From assembly GCF_000179915.2 (NCBI RefSeq), contig NC_014963.1:3534001-3598000 (forward strand): a stretch of DNA of 64,000 bases, read 5' to 3'. Below are positions 44,476 through 53,292 of the stretch, in pieces. How positions within the stretch are numbered: position 1 is the first letter of the stretch; each line of letters opens with the position of its first letter. The DNA is from Terriglobus saanensis SP1PR4. Lineage in GTDB: Bacteria; Acidobacteriota; Terriglobia; Terriglobales; Acidobacteriaceae. The notes under the pieces are model-generated. The model had not been told where the DNA came from. It did no database searches and saw only the letters and a list, made by a program, of their open reading frames with translations. The translations under genes were made by a program, and so were the position numbers.

Positions 44476-45697
44476 TCAGTGCATGACGACAGTTTCGGCG
44501 TCGTGGTTCATAACCATGGACGCAATATAGGGACGCCCCAGCAACAGCACGGCTAATGCAGTGGCCGCTGTGCCTGATAGCAGCGCGACAATGGAACTGG
44601 CACCGAATGTGCCAATGCCCACGGAGACAAGCGCGCCTGTGCCTGTTTGCAGGAAGCCCATCAGTGCGGAGGCGCGTCCGGCGTTTTGCGAAAACGGCGC
44701 AAGCGCCAAAGCAGCCGAGTTCGGATAGGTGAGGCCAATGCAGAAGAGGAAGACAAAAAAAAGTACGAGTGTTGCTTTGAGGCCGACGAGATGGCTTTCA
44801 ATCCCGGCGAAAAAGATGCTGCCAATGAGCACCTGAAGAATGAGTGCGAAGAAGAAAATCTGCTGGCTGTTGAAGCGGCGCAGAAGAAAGATGTTCACCT
44901 GACTACCACCAATGAAGCCCATGACGAGCACGGCAAAGACGATGCCGAAAGCCTTGGTGCTCATGTGGAAGCCGTCCATGAAGATAATGGGCGAGCCTGC
45001 GACGTAGGCAAACAGGCCGGCGAAGGAGAACGCGCCAGCAAGCGTAGATGAGAAACTGCGGCTGACTGAGGATGGCCCAGAAACCACCCAGCAACGCTCT
45101 TGGCCGCAAGGAAATGGAATGGTCCGGCTGGTGGCCTTCGGGTAGAAAGAAGAACGTCGCCGTCAGGATAACGAGAGCGATAAAAGCCAGTGTCACAAAA
45201 ATCCAGCGCCAGCCAAAAGCCGACATCAGGAGACTACCAACCGTAGGTGCTGCCAGAGGAGAGACGCCGATCATCAGGAAGAGCAACGAAAAGATGCGCG
45301 CGCTTTCCTTGACAGGAAAAAAGTCGCGAACCATGGCGACAGCGGCTACCTGGGCAACGCATCCTCCGAGCGCCTCGAGAAAGCGAAGTGCAATGAATAG
45401 CTTGAGCGTAGGAGCTGAAGCACAACCGACGGAAGAAAGAATGTAGAAAGTGAGACCGACGTAGAGCGGGGGCTTCCGGCCGAAGCGGTCCAGAAGAGGG
45501 CCATAAATCATCTGTCCGAGTGCAAAGCCCACTAAATACGTGGAGAGCGTCAGCGAAATCGCTGCGGTGGAAGTCTTGTACTGTGCGGCAATGGTGGAGA
45601 ACGCTGGAAGATACATGTCGATTGCGAAGGGCGTTACAACGCAAAGAGATCCAAGAAGTATGAGGATTAACGTGTTACGGCGTTTGTACTGCACCAT
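44476..45697 (-). pseudogene. Bcr/CflA-type MFS drug transporter with frameshift
   Basis: Two frames cover one Bcr/CflA-type carrier. Frame one (45697 to about 45045) gives helices 1-6: TPFAIDMYLPAFSTIA, YGPLLDRFGRKPPLYVG, RFLEALGGCVAQVAAVAMVRD and QPQFLIYA. Frame two (from about 45045 to 44476) goes on TLAGAFSFAGLFAYVAGSP through helices 7-12 to the C-terminus. The join falls at 45041-45049, where two bases appear to be missing (TACACG reduced to TACG). The rest of both halves is intact, so the break is recent or a sequencing error. If it is real, no functional pump is made. Confidence 0.85.
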
Positions 45698-46198
45698 CCT
45701 GCGAATCTGCTCCTTTAACAGCGATCCCGTGTGATTTGCGGGGGTTCCGCAAGGGGCGGAAGGCCTCAGATAACAGACTCCTCAAGGGAGCGATTGGGTT
45801 CAAGAATTGAGGACTGAAGCAAAGTCCCACAGAAAAGCCCCGGACGAAATCCTGGGCCTGAAGCAAACAGACGTTTCGGCCTCGACTAAGCTGCCTTCTG
45901 CTTCCCTACGTGTGTTCTTTTTGGGGAGGCCTTCACGAGCGGAGATTTCTCGGATTTGCTTATGTTTCTAGGCTTGGATGGCTTCGGTTGCTTCGGAGCG
46001 AAGAGCAGACTACAAGATTACAGGCATCGTACGATGCCTACGACGATCATACCGTTCTGGCGCCGCCAGCCGCAGTCTCTTCACACAACTGGCGTGGCTC
46101 ACCTGAGCTGACGTCGTGCTTGGTATGTTCTGTTCCGAACTGCGGTCTGGTTTTTCCGCGACATCGACATAGCGAAGCTGCAAGTGGGGAACGGTGGA
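45698..46198. other. Intergenic region, no gene recognised
   Basis: 501 bases. The plus-strand frame from 45910 lacks domains and overlaps the 3' end of the protease gene. A Lys/Pro-rich minus-strand stretch of about 40 codons (ending near 45892, ...GKQKAA) has no start codon and may be a remnant of a basic protein. Confidence 0.45.
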
Positions 46199-48673
46199 CT
46201 ACATTTCCTCCTCATCACCAATCGGCATACCAGGTGGTGTTGTAATCGCCTTCGCTCGAACGAACTTGTCCGGGCTCTTGTTGAACTCGTTGATTCGTTC
46301 GATCATCGCTAAGCGATGAATGGCCTCCGCGCTGTCAGAAGGCGGGGGCTCTGTTGTCCACTGCTTGAGAAGGTCTTCAATGTGGTAACGCGCGATGGCT
46401 CGCGCTTGCGAGGCGGCGTCGGCGTTCACCGCCAAGGAAAGCATTGCTTCAAGCCCACGAAATTCGACCGCGCGCATCACTTCTGAACTGACGGTATGGC
46501 CTCCTTCGGTTCGCTCTGCAGTCGTCTTGGATACCTTCTCCATCATGACGCGGAGGCTAGGTCCTTTGCTGCCGTCTGCGGTGTCGCGCATATGGTATTG
46601 CAGTAGCCGGGACGCGCGCGCTGGATCGAACAACACATTCAAAGTGAGGTCGGCCGCTGCTTCGGCCGCTGCTATCGGATCGAACGCCAGACCGGTTTCA
46701 CTTGGGAAAGATTCCTGCGTCCGTGGGTATCCAGGCGGCACGGGCGGGAGGATTGTCAGCAACGACTCTGGCAGCGTCAGCGTATCCGGCTCCAGGGTCT
46801 TCAACACGGCGGTCAAAGCGGCATCCTGTTCCTTCAAGGGAACAATCGCCGGAGCCGGCTGTCCGTCGCCGCGGAGGTTGTACTCGTAACGCAGCCCGCC
46901 GATCAGTTTGATCGTCGCCTCCGTCTGATAGCGGTGGAGCAGAAACAGCGGCACCAGCGTCTGCTCAAGCTGCGCCATCGGTGTACCCTTGCGGATTGCA
47001 TCCTCGCCGAAGTGCGCGAGTGCCACTTTGCGGACATCGAGAATGCGATTCAACTCTGCTGTGGCATCCGGCCCGTTGTCCCAAAGATGCGCAACCGGAC
47101 TTGCGGAGCCGAAGGGCCGTGCGTCATCGTCGCTAAGGAAGGAAAGTTTCCGATTCTGGGGATCCTCTAGAATTCGCGACAACGCTGACTGCTCGTCGAT
47201 GTGTGGTGCGAACTGACGGTATCCGTAATCGATCACGAGCCTGTCCCACGCACCAATACCCGTTGCGTACGCGTGGGATAGATCCACGTTTCCTTCTTTA
47301 TCCAACTGGATGTTCGGATGCGGATAGTCCATTACGCTAGTTCCCTGCCCAGAGCTGGATGCTGCGAAGTTGTGCACCAGGCCCAGTGTGTGCCCAGTCT
47401 CATGCGCGGAAAGTTGCCGCAATCGTGCCAGCACCATCGACAGCATAGGATCGTTCGCCGGCACTTTGCCATTCTTGTAGGGAGAAAGTAGCGCTTCGGC
47501 TATGAGATAGTCCTGGCGCCCACGCAGAGAACCCAACGTCACGTTGCCTTTGATGATCTCGCCCGTCCGTGGATCGATGACGGCAGAGCCATAGCTCCAT
47601 CCGCGCGTGTAGCGATGAACCCATTGGATGATGTTGTAGCGGACATCCATCGGATCCGCGTCGGCCGGTAGCAGGTCGACGAGAAACGTGCCCTTTGCCC
47701 ATCCGGCCGCTTGAAAGGCTTCATCCCACCAACGGGCACCTTCCAGAAGCGCCGTACGGATTGGCTCTGGCGCTCCGCGATCCACGTAGTACTGAATAGG
47801 TGTGACAGCCTCGCAAGCTTTTTGGCAAGAGGGGTTTCTCTTCAAGAGTCGATGCCGTACCAACAGCTTCTGATCGAGGACTTCACCCAACGGAGCCGTG
47901 TAGTCGCGGTAATCCGAGCTGAAGTATCCGGCGCGCGGGTCGAAACGCCGGGGAACATAACCCTCCTCCGGCAACGCTACGAAAGAAACCCGTTCGTGCA
48001 CGGTCATCGCGTGCGCATCCGGCGTCACATCCTTGACGAATTTCGCATCCGTCGTGCTGTCAATCGCAAACGTCAGCTTCGCTTCCACCTCGGTATTCTT
48101 CGGAAACGCACGCGTGTCGTCCATAGCGATCACCGAACGGGAAGCGTCCAGGTGATATGCTCCCTGCTTGGTCTCCGCGAGTCGGTTGACCACTCCGTGC
48201 ACGTCACTGAGAAAGAAATCCGTTGCATCAATGAGTACGGCACCGTTTGTTTCCGCTTCGACCTTAAAGCCCCATAGGACGGACTCCGGAAACGATTGCT
48301 TGACGGCCAAGGCTTCCGAAGGGTCCGCTCCAACCCCTCGAAACGCTACGTTGGGTTGTACCAACAGCACCTTCGGTCCACTTCGCTCAAACCTCACAAT
48401 CCGGCTGTCCCCGATCTGGCCGCGATCAAGGGACAGATCGTTCGAGCCTGTCCCATAGGGCAGTGAGTCGACATAAATCATGTCACTATTTAGCTTTGGC
48501 ACTTCGATGTACAGCTTGCCTGATTGCGCGTCCCAATCGAGTGGCACGAAACCATCCAGGTGTTTCATGCCCTTTGTTTTCTCCACAATGCTCGCAGGAA
48601 TAGGGATATCCGCAGCATGAACGAAAGAGAGGGGAAAGACCATAAGCGAAGCGAAAAGGACAAGATTGCGCAT
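46199..48673 (-). CDS. Secreted zinc metalloprotease (DUF5117/DUF4953 type)
   Basis: About 824 residues with a signal peptide (MRNLVLFASLMVFPLSFVHA). The first 270 residues match the DUF5118/5117 region (MKHLDGFVPLDWDAQSGKLYIEV). The zinc site HETGHTLGLVHNFAAS is near residue 420, with SVMDYPHP (Met-turn-like) following. ATG 48673 begins the signal peptide; upstream codons are not needed. These large proteases occur in acidobacteria and Bacteroidota, mostly uncharacterised. It stands alone between an intergenic region and the ISL3 element. Confidence 0.9.
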   Translation of the reverse strand: MRNLVLFASLMVFPLSFVHAADIPIPASIVEKTKGMKHLDGFVPLDWDAQSGKLYIEVPKLNSDMIYVDSLPYGTGSNDLSLDRGQIGDSRIVRFERSGPKVLLVQPNVAFRGVGADPSEALAVKQSFPESVLWGFKVEAETNGAVLIDATDFFLSDVHGVVNRLAETKQGAYHLDASRSVIAMDDTRAFPKNTEVEAKLTFAIDSTTDAKFVKDVTPDAHAMTVHERVSFVALPEEGYVPRRFDPRAGYFSSDYRDYTAPLGEVLDQKLLVRHRLLKRNPSCQKACEAVTPIQYYVDRGAPEPIRTALLEGARWWDEAFQAAGWAKGTFLVDLLPADADPMDVRYNIIQWVHRYTRGWSYGSAVIDPRTGEIIKGNVTLGSLRGRQDYLIAEALLSPYKNGKVPANDPMLSMVLARLRQLSAHETGHTLGLVHNFAASSSGQGTSVMDYPHPNIQLDKEGNVDLSHAYATGIGAWDRLVIDYGYRQFAPHIDEQSALSRILEDPQNRKLSFLSDDDARPFGSASPVAHLWDNGPDATAELNRILDVRKVALAHFGEDAIRKGTPMAQLEQTLVPLFLLHRYQTEATIKLIGGLRYEYNLRGDGQPAPAIVPLKEQDAALTAVLKTLEPDTLTLPESLLTILPPVPPGYPRTQESFPSETGLAFDPIAAAEAAADLTLNVLFDPARASRLLQYHMRDTADGSKGPSLRVMMEKVSKTTAERTEGGHTVSSEVMRAVEFRGLEAMLSLAVNADAASQARAIARYHIEDLLKQWTTEPPPSDSAEAIHRLAMIERINEFNKSPDKFVRAKAITTPPGMPIGDEEEM

Positions 48674-48723
48674 GCCGGCATTTAAGCACGTTGCAAGCGG
48701 ATAAAAACAAAAAAATGGGTCGC

Positions 48724-49512
48724 CTAACAGTGGCGCGAGGTATCGGATTGTTTCATGCGACAATCCACACTGTTGTTGCTTTGCGAGCTATTTGGATTCC
48801 GGCTCACTTTTGGTGAAGCGGATATGAGAGCTTGTGTTCGCCTTATCCGTCCGCGAATTTGGACTGGGTTCAGGACCCAGGGTCTGAGCAGACCGAAGCC
48901 GGCGCGGCCGTACATTTGTCGCTTGAGCGGTTTCAGTCGGCGGATGTGACCTTCGACCATGTCGTTGCTCCAGGGCATCTTGAGTGCGGCATCCACAGCG
49001 GCGTTCTGGCCCGTCTCAGTCTTGTACGAAAGAAGCAGGAGGAGAGTTCTGTGCTTCCTGGAGCCACCGTGGCCGATAAGTGCGAGACAGTTGGAGGCTC
49101 CAGCAGATCGCGTACCTCTCTCATTAGAGGACGATGACGCTGAAGGGATCTGGTCTGAGTCTCGAAGAGTATTCACCAGATGCCAGCGGTCCGCCAACTG
49201 TGCCGCAGCAGGTGCACCTCTGGCGATGGCTCAGCCGAAGCTTCCTGCACGGTCACGGCTCACGACTTCCACGCTCGCACAAAAGAACTTGCGTGCCTGG
49301 AGCAGGATCGTTACCGGAAAACCCTCCCAGGGCAGGTCTGCGATGGTGCGCCAGTACCGGCGATGTACCCTGGAGGAATGGTGGTTGCAACCTCGGCATA
49401 GAGAGGAAGCCTGGTACGCATGGAGTTCCATGTGGATCGTTCCTGCCTTCTGGTGAAGACAGATCAGCTTCACTTCCGCACTGTTCGGATTAACCTGCCT
49501 CGGTTCATCCAT
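48724..49512 (-). pseudogene. ISL3-family transposase, deleted and frameshifted
   Basis: The N-terminal piece (49512 to about 49231) has the ISL3 zinc-binding start: CRGCNHHSSRVHRRYWRTIA, DLPWEGFPV and ARKFFC. The next piece, in another frame (49197 to 48724), has ADRWHLVNTL and the C-terminal signature SNDMVEGHIRRLKPLKRQMYG. Everything else of the 400-plus residues, including most of the DDE catalytic core, is missing or unreadable. The last codons run through the left inverted repeat, so the natural stop is lost. Confidence 0.8.
48790..48818 (+). repeat. Left terminal inverted repeat of ISL3 element
   Basis: The core CTCACTTTTGGTGAAG at 48803-48818 matches the reverse complement of the right end (CTCACTTTTGGCGAAG) at 15 of 16 bases. 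The outward extension from ATTTGG matches with three differences. Confidence 0.78.
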
Positions 49513-49536
49513 ACAGATCTACACCCGACGACGCTC

Positions 49537-49565
49537 CTTCGCCAAAAGTGAGACTGAACCCAAAT
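49537..49565 (-). repeat. Right terminal inverted repeat of ISL3 element
   Basis: CTTCGCCAAAAGTGAG at 49537-49552 followed by bases that pair with the left end out to CCAAAT (49560-49565). See the left copy for the match. Confidence 0.78.
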
Positions 49566-49658
49566 GATTAGCACAGAGGTGCGCCACAATTTAATAAACA
49601 ACGGGCGTTGGTGCCATAAAGTATGGCTGCGAAGGTAGTCAGCGCGAAGGGGTTGACC

Positions 49659-50309
49659 CTAATCGCGGAGCACTACATTGAGCAAAGCTTTGCGAACAAC
49701 AATGCGGCCGTGGTAGTCGATAAATCCGAGTTTGCGAAACCTGTTCATAAAGAAACTCACCCTAGAGCGGGTAGTACCGATCATCTCTGCAAGCGTTTCT
49801 TGTGTGATGTGCGGAATTAACTTTTCCTGATCGTCTGGCTTGCCGAACTCAGCCATGAGCAGGAGGATCCTTGCGAGACGCTTTTCGCTTGAGTTGAAGA
49901 GATGATCCACCAAGTCTGCCTGTGTCCGCATACTGCGAGCAAGAAGAAGTGCCATGAACATCGCAGAGAAGGTGCGCTCCTCATGGATCACACGGATCAT
50001 CTCGGATCTCTGGATCTTGAGTGCAGTACATGGACCAATGGCTGTTGCCGTTGAGAGGCGTAAGCCCGGAATGGCTCCGATCGCTTCTTCCCCTACAAAT
50101 TCTCCGGCTCCGAGAAGAGAGACGGTAGCTTCTTTACCGGCGGTCGAAACCACCGTAATTTTTACGCGACCCTTCTGCAGGTAGAAGACCGAATCGGCAT
50201 CTGAGCCTTGAGCGAATAGAACGCTGCCGCCCTTCGCCGTGATGAGCTTTCGTCCCAGACCGGCACTCGCTAGAAAGACTACGGGATCGAATACTGTAAC
50301 GATTTCCAT
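49659..50309 (-). CDS. Crp/Fnr-family transcriptional regulator
   Basis: About 216 residues. The cyclic-nucleotide-binding-like domain covers about 15-130 (GSVLFAQGSDADSVFYLQKGRVKITV; LLGAGEFVGEEA). The C-terminal helix-turn-helix has HITQETLAEMIGTTRSRVSFFMNRFRKLGF. There is no N-terminal cysteine set for an Fnr iron-sulphur cluster, so it is not a classic oxygen sensor. GAGAGG before ATG 50309 decides the start over the longer frame. Target genes are unknown. Confidence 0.9.
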   Translation of the reverse strand: MEIVTVFDPVVFLASAGLGRKLITAKGGSVLFAQGSDADSVFYLQKGRVKITVVSTAGKEATVSLLGAGEFVGEEAIGAIPGLRLSTATAIGPCTALKIQRSEMIRVIHEERTFSAMFMALLLARSMRTQADLVDHLFNSSEKRLARILLLMAEFGKPDDQEKLIPHITQETLAEMIGTTRSRVSFFMNRFRKLGFIDYHGRIVVRKALLNVVLRD

Positions 50310-50830
50310 AAGATTGCCTCTCGCCATTTCGTGATTGTCTATCGGCAAGGTTGACGAAGAGCAGGAGATCGGAACATCCCCATCCTTCGGGCAATCCACA
50401 AACAGATATCCGCCAGGCCGACGTGGGCTGAGAACAGCTCCCACATCAAACCTGACGGATAAGATTCAAGATCAACAAGACGAGTTTTACATCATTAGGG
50501 CAACCGCTTCAGACAGAGTGGAACTTTAGTTGTAGTCGCTCTTTAGTTGTCCAGGGATAGGGTAGTTATTTTTTAGCTTCTTCCTGGCCTCTGCCCCGGT
50601 GGGCTTCTGCTGGCTGAGAAGGATCATTGCATCCCGGCATTGAAAGGATATTGCCGCAGGGAGTGTTGCGATGTCGTGCCTAGGTTTCCAGCCCGACTTC
50701 CTACTCGAACGCTCGTTGGCGATTTTCCAACAACTGACACGCCCGAGCAGACTTGTTTTCACAGACTCCGGATTAAGGCGCGATTGATCGTATAAGCGGC
50801 CGCTGTCTGGGCAACGGCCGCCGCTATTGA
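50310..50830. other. Intergenic region
   Basis: No gene is recognised; a 78-codon minus-strand frame (50526-50762) lacks a start signal and domains. Near the end there is a GC-rich inverted repeat (next entry). Confidence 0.45.
50795..50820 (-). terminator. Candidate terminator hairpin after the SnoaL-like gene
   Basis: GCGGCCG (50795-50801) and CGGCCGC (50814-50820) form a 7-bp all-GC stem with a 12-base loop, eleven bases past the stop codon of the minus-strand SnoaL-like gene. The T-tract is poor, so its strength is uncertain. Confidence 0.4.
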
Positions 50831-51280
50831 TTAGACAACCCGAATTAGGCCGAGTTGAGTGAGTGCGGTGACGCCGTCGTCGAGTCCAATCTCTTCCGCG
50901 ATCTTGCCGTTCTCAAGACGCAGCACTGTCGTTCCGGTGAAGTGCATCTTGCGGCCCGTCGCAGCTGGCAACGCCCCTGCCAAGAAGTCGGAGAATGCGG
51001 CCCCGCTGTGCGTGCCGCCACCGACCCAGCGACCAACGACATAGTCGCCTTCTGCGATGAGGTCTGCCGCTCCGCCGAAGCTGAGGTCTGGGAATGCGGC
51101 ACGGAAATCAGTCATGAACGCCTTGATGTCCGCGTGTCCGCGACGGGGCTCGTGCAACGAATACTGCAAGAGCATGTCCGGTGCGGCGAGCTCGTCAACG
51201 ATGCTGAGGTTGCATGTGGGTCCCCAGAAGCTGGTGAACCAACGACCTACGATAGCTTTATTCTCTTGTTCTTTCGACAT
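50831..51280 (-). CDS. SnoaL-like ester cyclase family protein
   Basis: About 149 residues, a single SnoaL/NTF2-like alpha+beta barrel: NKAIVGRWFTSFW, HADIKAFMTDFRAAFPDLSF, DYVVGRWVGGGTHSG, GRKMHFTGTTVLRLENGKIAEE. Members include polyketide cyclases and many stress-related proteins of unknown substrate. GGAG six bases upstream favours ATG 51280 over 51292. Confidence 0.87.
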   Translation of the reverse strand: MSKEQENKAIVGRWFTSFWGPTCNLSIVDELAAPDMLLQYSLHEPRRGHADIKAFMTDFRAAFPDLSFGGAADLIAEGDYVVGRWVGGGTHSGAAFSDFLAGALPAATGRKMHFTGTTVLRLENGKIAEEIGLDDGVTALTQLGLIRVV

Positions 51281-51509
51281 AATGTTCTCCATATGCAGCG
51301 GATGTTGGCGAAGGCCAGCATGGCGTCCGCCTCTGCATCTCGAAAGTTATTCCGATATCGGTGGAGAGACACTCCGTATCTTGCCTTCAAATTCGAGGAC
51401 GGATTTCGCTCAAGAAGATTGGAATTTGGAAGCAAGGAACGGAGTGAGATGAAGGATTGAAGTTGCTACCTTCTGAGAACGCTTGCAACAGAAGCGAAAG
51501 GAGGAGGCG

Positions 51510-52028
51510 ATGTTAAATAGGAACGCATCAAGGAATCCCGACGGTGCCGTCGTCCCAGCTCAAGTGCCTAGTGGCTCGTGGGCCAGTACGCCAGTTGTAC
51601 GTCGAGTGATGCAGGGAAACAAGTCCAGAGATACAAAACCTGAGATCGCTGTGAGGTCAGCAGTGCATGCGTTAGGGATGCGCTATCGCGTTTCGGCGCG
51701 GCCGCTACGAGACCTCAGGAGAACTGCCGATCTGGTCTTTCGAAACGCGAGGGTCGCAGTTTTTATCGATGGCTGCTTCTGGCATGGGTGCCCGCAACAT
51801 CATGCGCCACCCAAGACAAATGCGAGCTATTGGGCAACGAAGATCCAAGGCAACAAGAGTCGAGACGAGGACACGACAGAACAGCTTCGTATGGAAGGCT
51901 GGACTGTCCTTAGATTCTGGTCACACGAAGAACCGCTGAGTGTGGCAGCGCAGATCGCAAAGGTCATCGCAACAAACGTTCGCGCGGGCAAGCCCATCGC
52001 TGGAAGGAAGCACAATGTCAATGATTGA
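51510..52028 (+). CDS. vsr: Very short patch repair endonuclease (Vsr)
   Basis: About 172 residues. The Vsr core is complete: the start STPVVRRVMQGNKSRDTKPEIAVRSAVHALGMRYRV-type segment, DLVFRNARVAVFIDGCFWHGCP with the metal-binding Asp and HGC zinc region, and TEQLRMEGWTVLRFWSHE. Vsr nicks 5' of the T in T:G mismatches that arise when 5-methylcytosine deaminates. AGGAGG directly before ATG 51510 decides the start. No cytosine methyltransferase gene is in this window, although Vsr is usually coupled to one; here it is coupled to a methyltransferase for O6-alkylguanine, whose start lies 14 bases inside it. Confidence 0.92.
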   Translation: MLNRNASRNPDGAVVPAQVPSGSWASTPVVRRVMQGNKSRDTKPEIAVRSAVHALGMRYRVSARPLRDLRRTADLVFRNARVAVFIDGCFWHGCPQHHAPPKTNASYWATKIQGNKSRDEDTTEQLRMEGWTVLRFWSHEEPLSVAAQIAKVIATNVRAGKPIAGRKHNVND

Positions 52029-52524
52029 GCATTTCCTGATGGAGTCGCCATTGGGCACTCTGACGCTGGTAAATACGAACGGAGTTCTGAGTGGCTTATA
52101 CATGCCGGATCACCTCAGAGGGCCTAAAGCGCATTCGCTGGGATCGAGGACAACCACGGGCTTCGACGTTGTCCGCTCGCAGCTTGATGAGTATTTCGAA
52201 CGCAAGCGAGTTCACTTCGAGGTGCCGATCCTGCTGCACGGAACGGCCTTCCAGCAATCGGTATGGAAGCTGCTGCAACCCATCCCGTATGGAGAGACGC
52301 GCTCTTATGGAGAGCTTGCGGACCTGCTGGGCAACCACCTCGCCATCCGTGCCGTGGGACTTGCGAACGGCAGGAACCCAGTCAGCATTATCATTCCGTG
52401 CCACCGCGTTGTCGGCAGCAACGGAAGCCTCACGGGCTATGCTGGTGGCCTCGAACGAAAGCGTCGACTGTTGGAATTAGAAGCGACCGACTTGACATTG
52501 CAGAAGCAGTTCAGCCTTTCGTAG
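52015..52524 (+). CDS. ogt: Methylated-DNA--protein-cysteine S-methyltransferase
   Basis: About 169 residues. The active site PCHRVVGSNGSLTGYAGGLERKRRLLELE contains the acceptor Cys, and GTAFQQSVWKLLQPIPYGETRSYGELA is the conserved helix-turn-helix portion. The protein takes alkyl groups off O6-guanine (and O4-thymine) in a suicide reaction. It overlaps vsr by 14 bases and ends overlapping the 3' end of the glycosylase gene on the other strand. Confidence 0.93.
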   Translation: MSMIEHFLMESPLGTLTLVNTNGVLSGLYMPDHLRGPKAHSLGSRTTTGFDVVRSQLDEYFERKRVHFEVPILLHGTAFQQSVWKLLQPIPYGETRSYGELADLLGNHLAIRAVGLANGRNPVSIIIPCHRVVGSNGSLTGYAGGLERKRRLLELEATDLTLQKQFSLS

Positions 52525-53185
52525 AACCATCGCGCGGTACGCGCCAAAGGTACCACGCGGCAATGGTTCGATAGGGACTCCACCGCTGTCCTTCTCTCGT
52601 GATTTCCTTCGCCGAAAGCGCCTTGGGTAGCGACTTCAAGCGTCGATGTCCCTCTCTCACTCCGAAGTCGTCCGCGGGTAGGACATCCATTCGTTCCAGG
52701 GTGTAGATCAGGAACATCTCAACGGTCCACCGACCAATCCCTTTAAGGGCCACCAGCCGTGAGATGAGATCTTCGTCGGACATCTTGTCCGCGTCTTTCC
52801 GGTCCGGTACCAAGCCACTCAGGGAGCCCGACGCAATCTCGCGAATCGTCTCGATCTTCCTCCCTGAGAATCCGCAAGCCCGAAGCGAGTCGAAATCCGC
52901 TGCCAAAATCTGGTTTGGAGATGGAAAGTTAGACCCTCCGAACAGTGCCGTGAACTTTGTGAGGATGGCGTCCCCCGCCTTGGCATGCAGTTGCTGGTAG
53001 GCAATTGCACGTATCAAGGCCTCGTAAGGTTCCCGTGCGGGTTTGGGTAGGTGCGTACACGGCCCGATCTGCTTGACGAGCTGTCTCCAATCCACGTCGA
53101 TTGAAGCGAGATGAAGAGTCGCCGGATGGAATGGTTGTTGCTCTGTTGATAGCTTCAATTCGTTGGGTGTAAGGGGCTTGGTCAC
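52511..53185 (-). CDS. AlkA-like DNA-3-methyladenine glycosylase (HhH-GPD)
   Basis: About 224 residues. The helix-hairpin-helix reads LVALKGIGRWTVEMFLIYTLER, followed by the catalytic Asp region VLPADDFGVREG. LIRAIAYQQLHAKAGDAILTKF is the family's first helices. This length matches the short AlkA branch lacking the E. coli N-terminal domain. It removes alkylated bases (3-methyladenine, 7-methylguanine). A GTG at 53185 is taken as start, with GGAGAG close by; TTG at 53227 is possible. Convergent with ogt and divergent from ada. Confidence 0.88.
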   Translation of the reverse strand: MTKPLTPNELKLSTEQQPFHPATLHLASIDVDWRQLVKQIGPCTHLPKPAREPYEALIRAIAYQQLHAKAGDAILTKFTALFGGSNFPSPNQILAADFDSLRACGFSGRKIETIREIASGSLSGLVPDRKDADKMSDEDLISRLVALKGIGRWTVEMFLIYTLERMDVLPADDFGVREGHRRLKSLPKALSAKEITREGQRWSPYRTIAAWYLWRVPRDGSTKG

Positions 53186-53292
53186 GATCTCTCCAATCGT
53201 GATCCTACCCTTTGAATTCGAAAGCAAGATTCGGGGTGTTGCGGTCGAGACATCTCGCTAAGGTTGAGAAGTAAGGTTTGAAGGAGTACGCA

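Larger units (their letters stand above)
48790..49565. mobile_element. Internally deleted ISL3-family element
   Basis: A 776-bp element bounded by imperfect 29-bp inverted repeats. Intact ISL3 elements are about 1.3-1.5 kb. The interior holds broken pieces of the transposase. No matching 8-bp target duplication was found at either end (flanks compared by eye), so the insertion may be old or rearranged. Confidence 0.75.

Noticed and set aside
45910-46245. 111-codon plus-strand frame
   Set aside because: Composition not protein-like, overlaps the 3' end of the metalloprotease gene, no ribosome site.
48782-49573. 8-bp target duplication around the ISL3 element
   Set aside because: The flanking octamers do not match in any of the end definitions tried.
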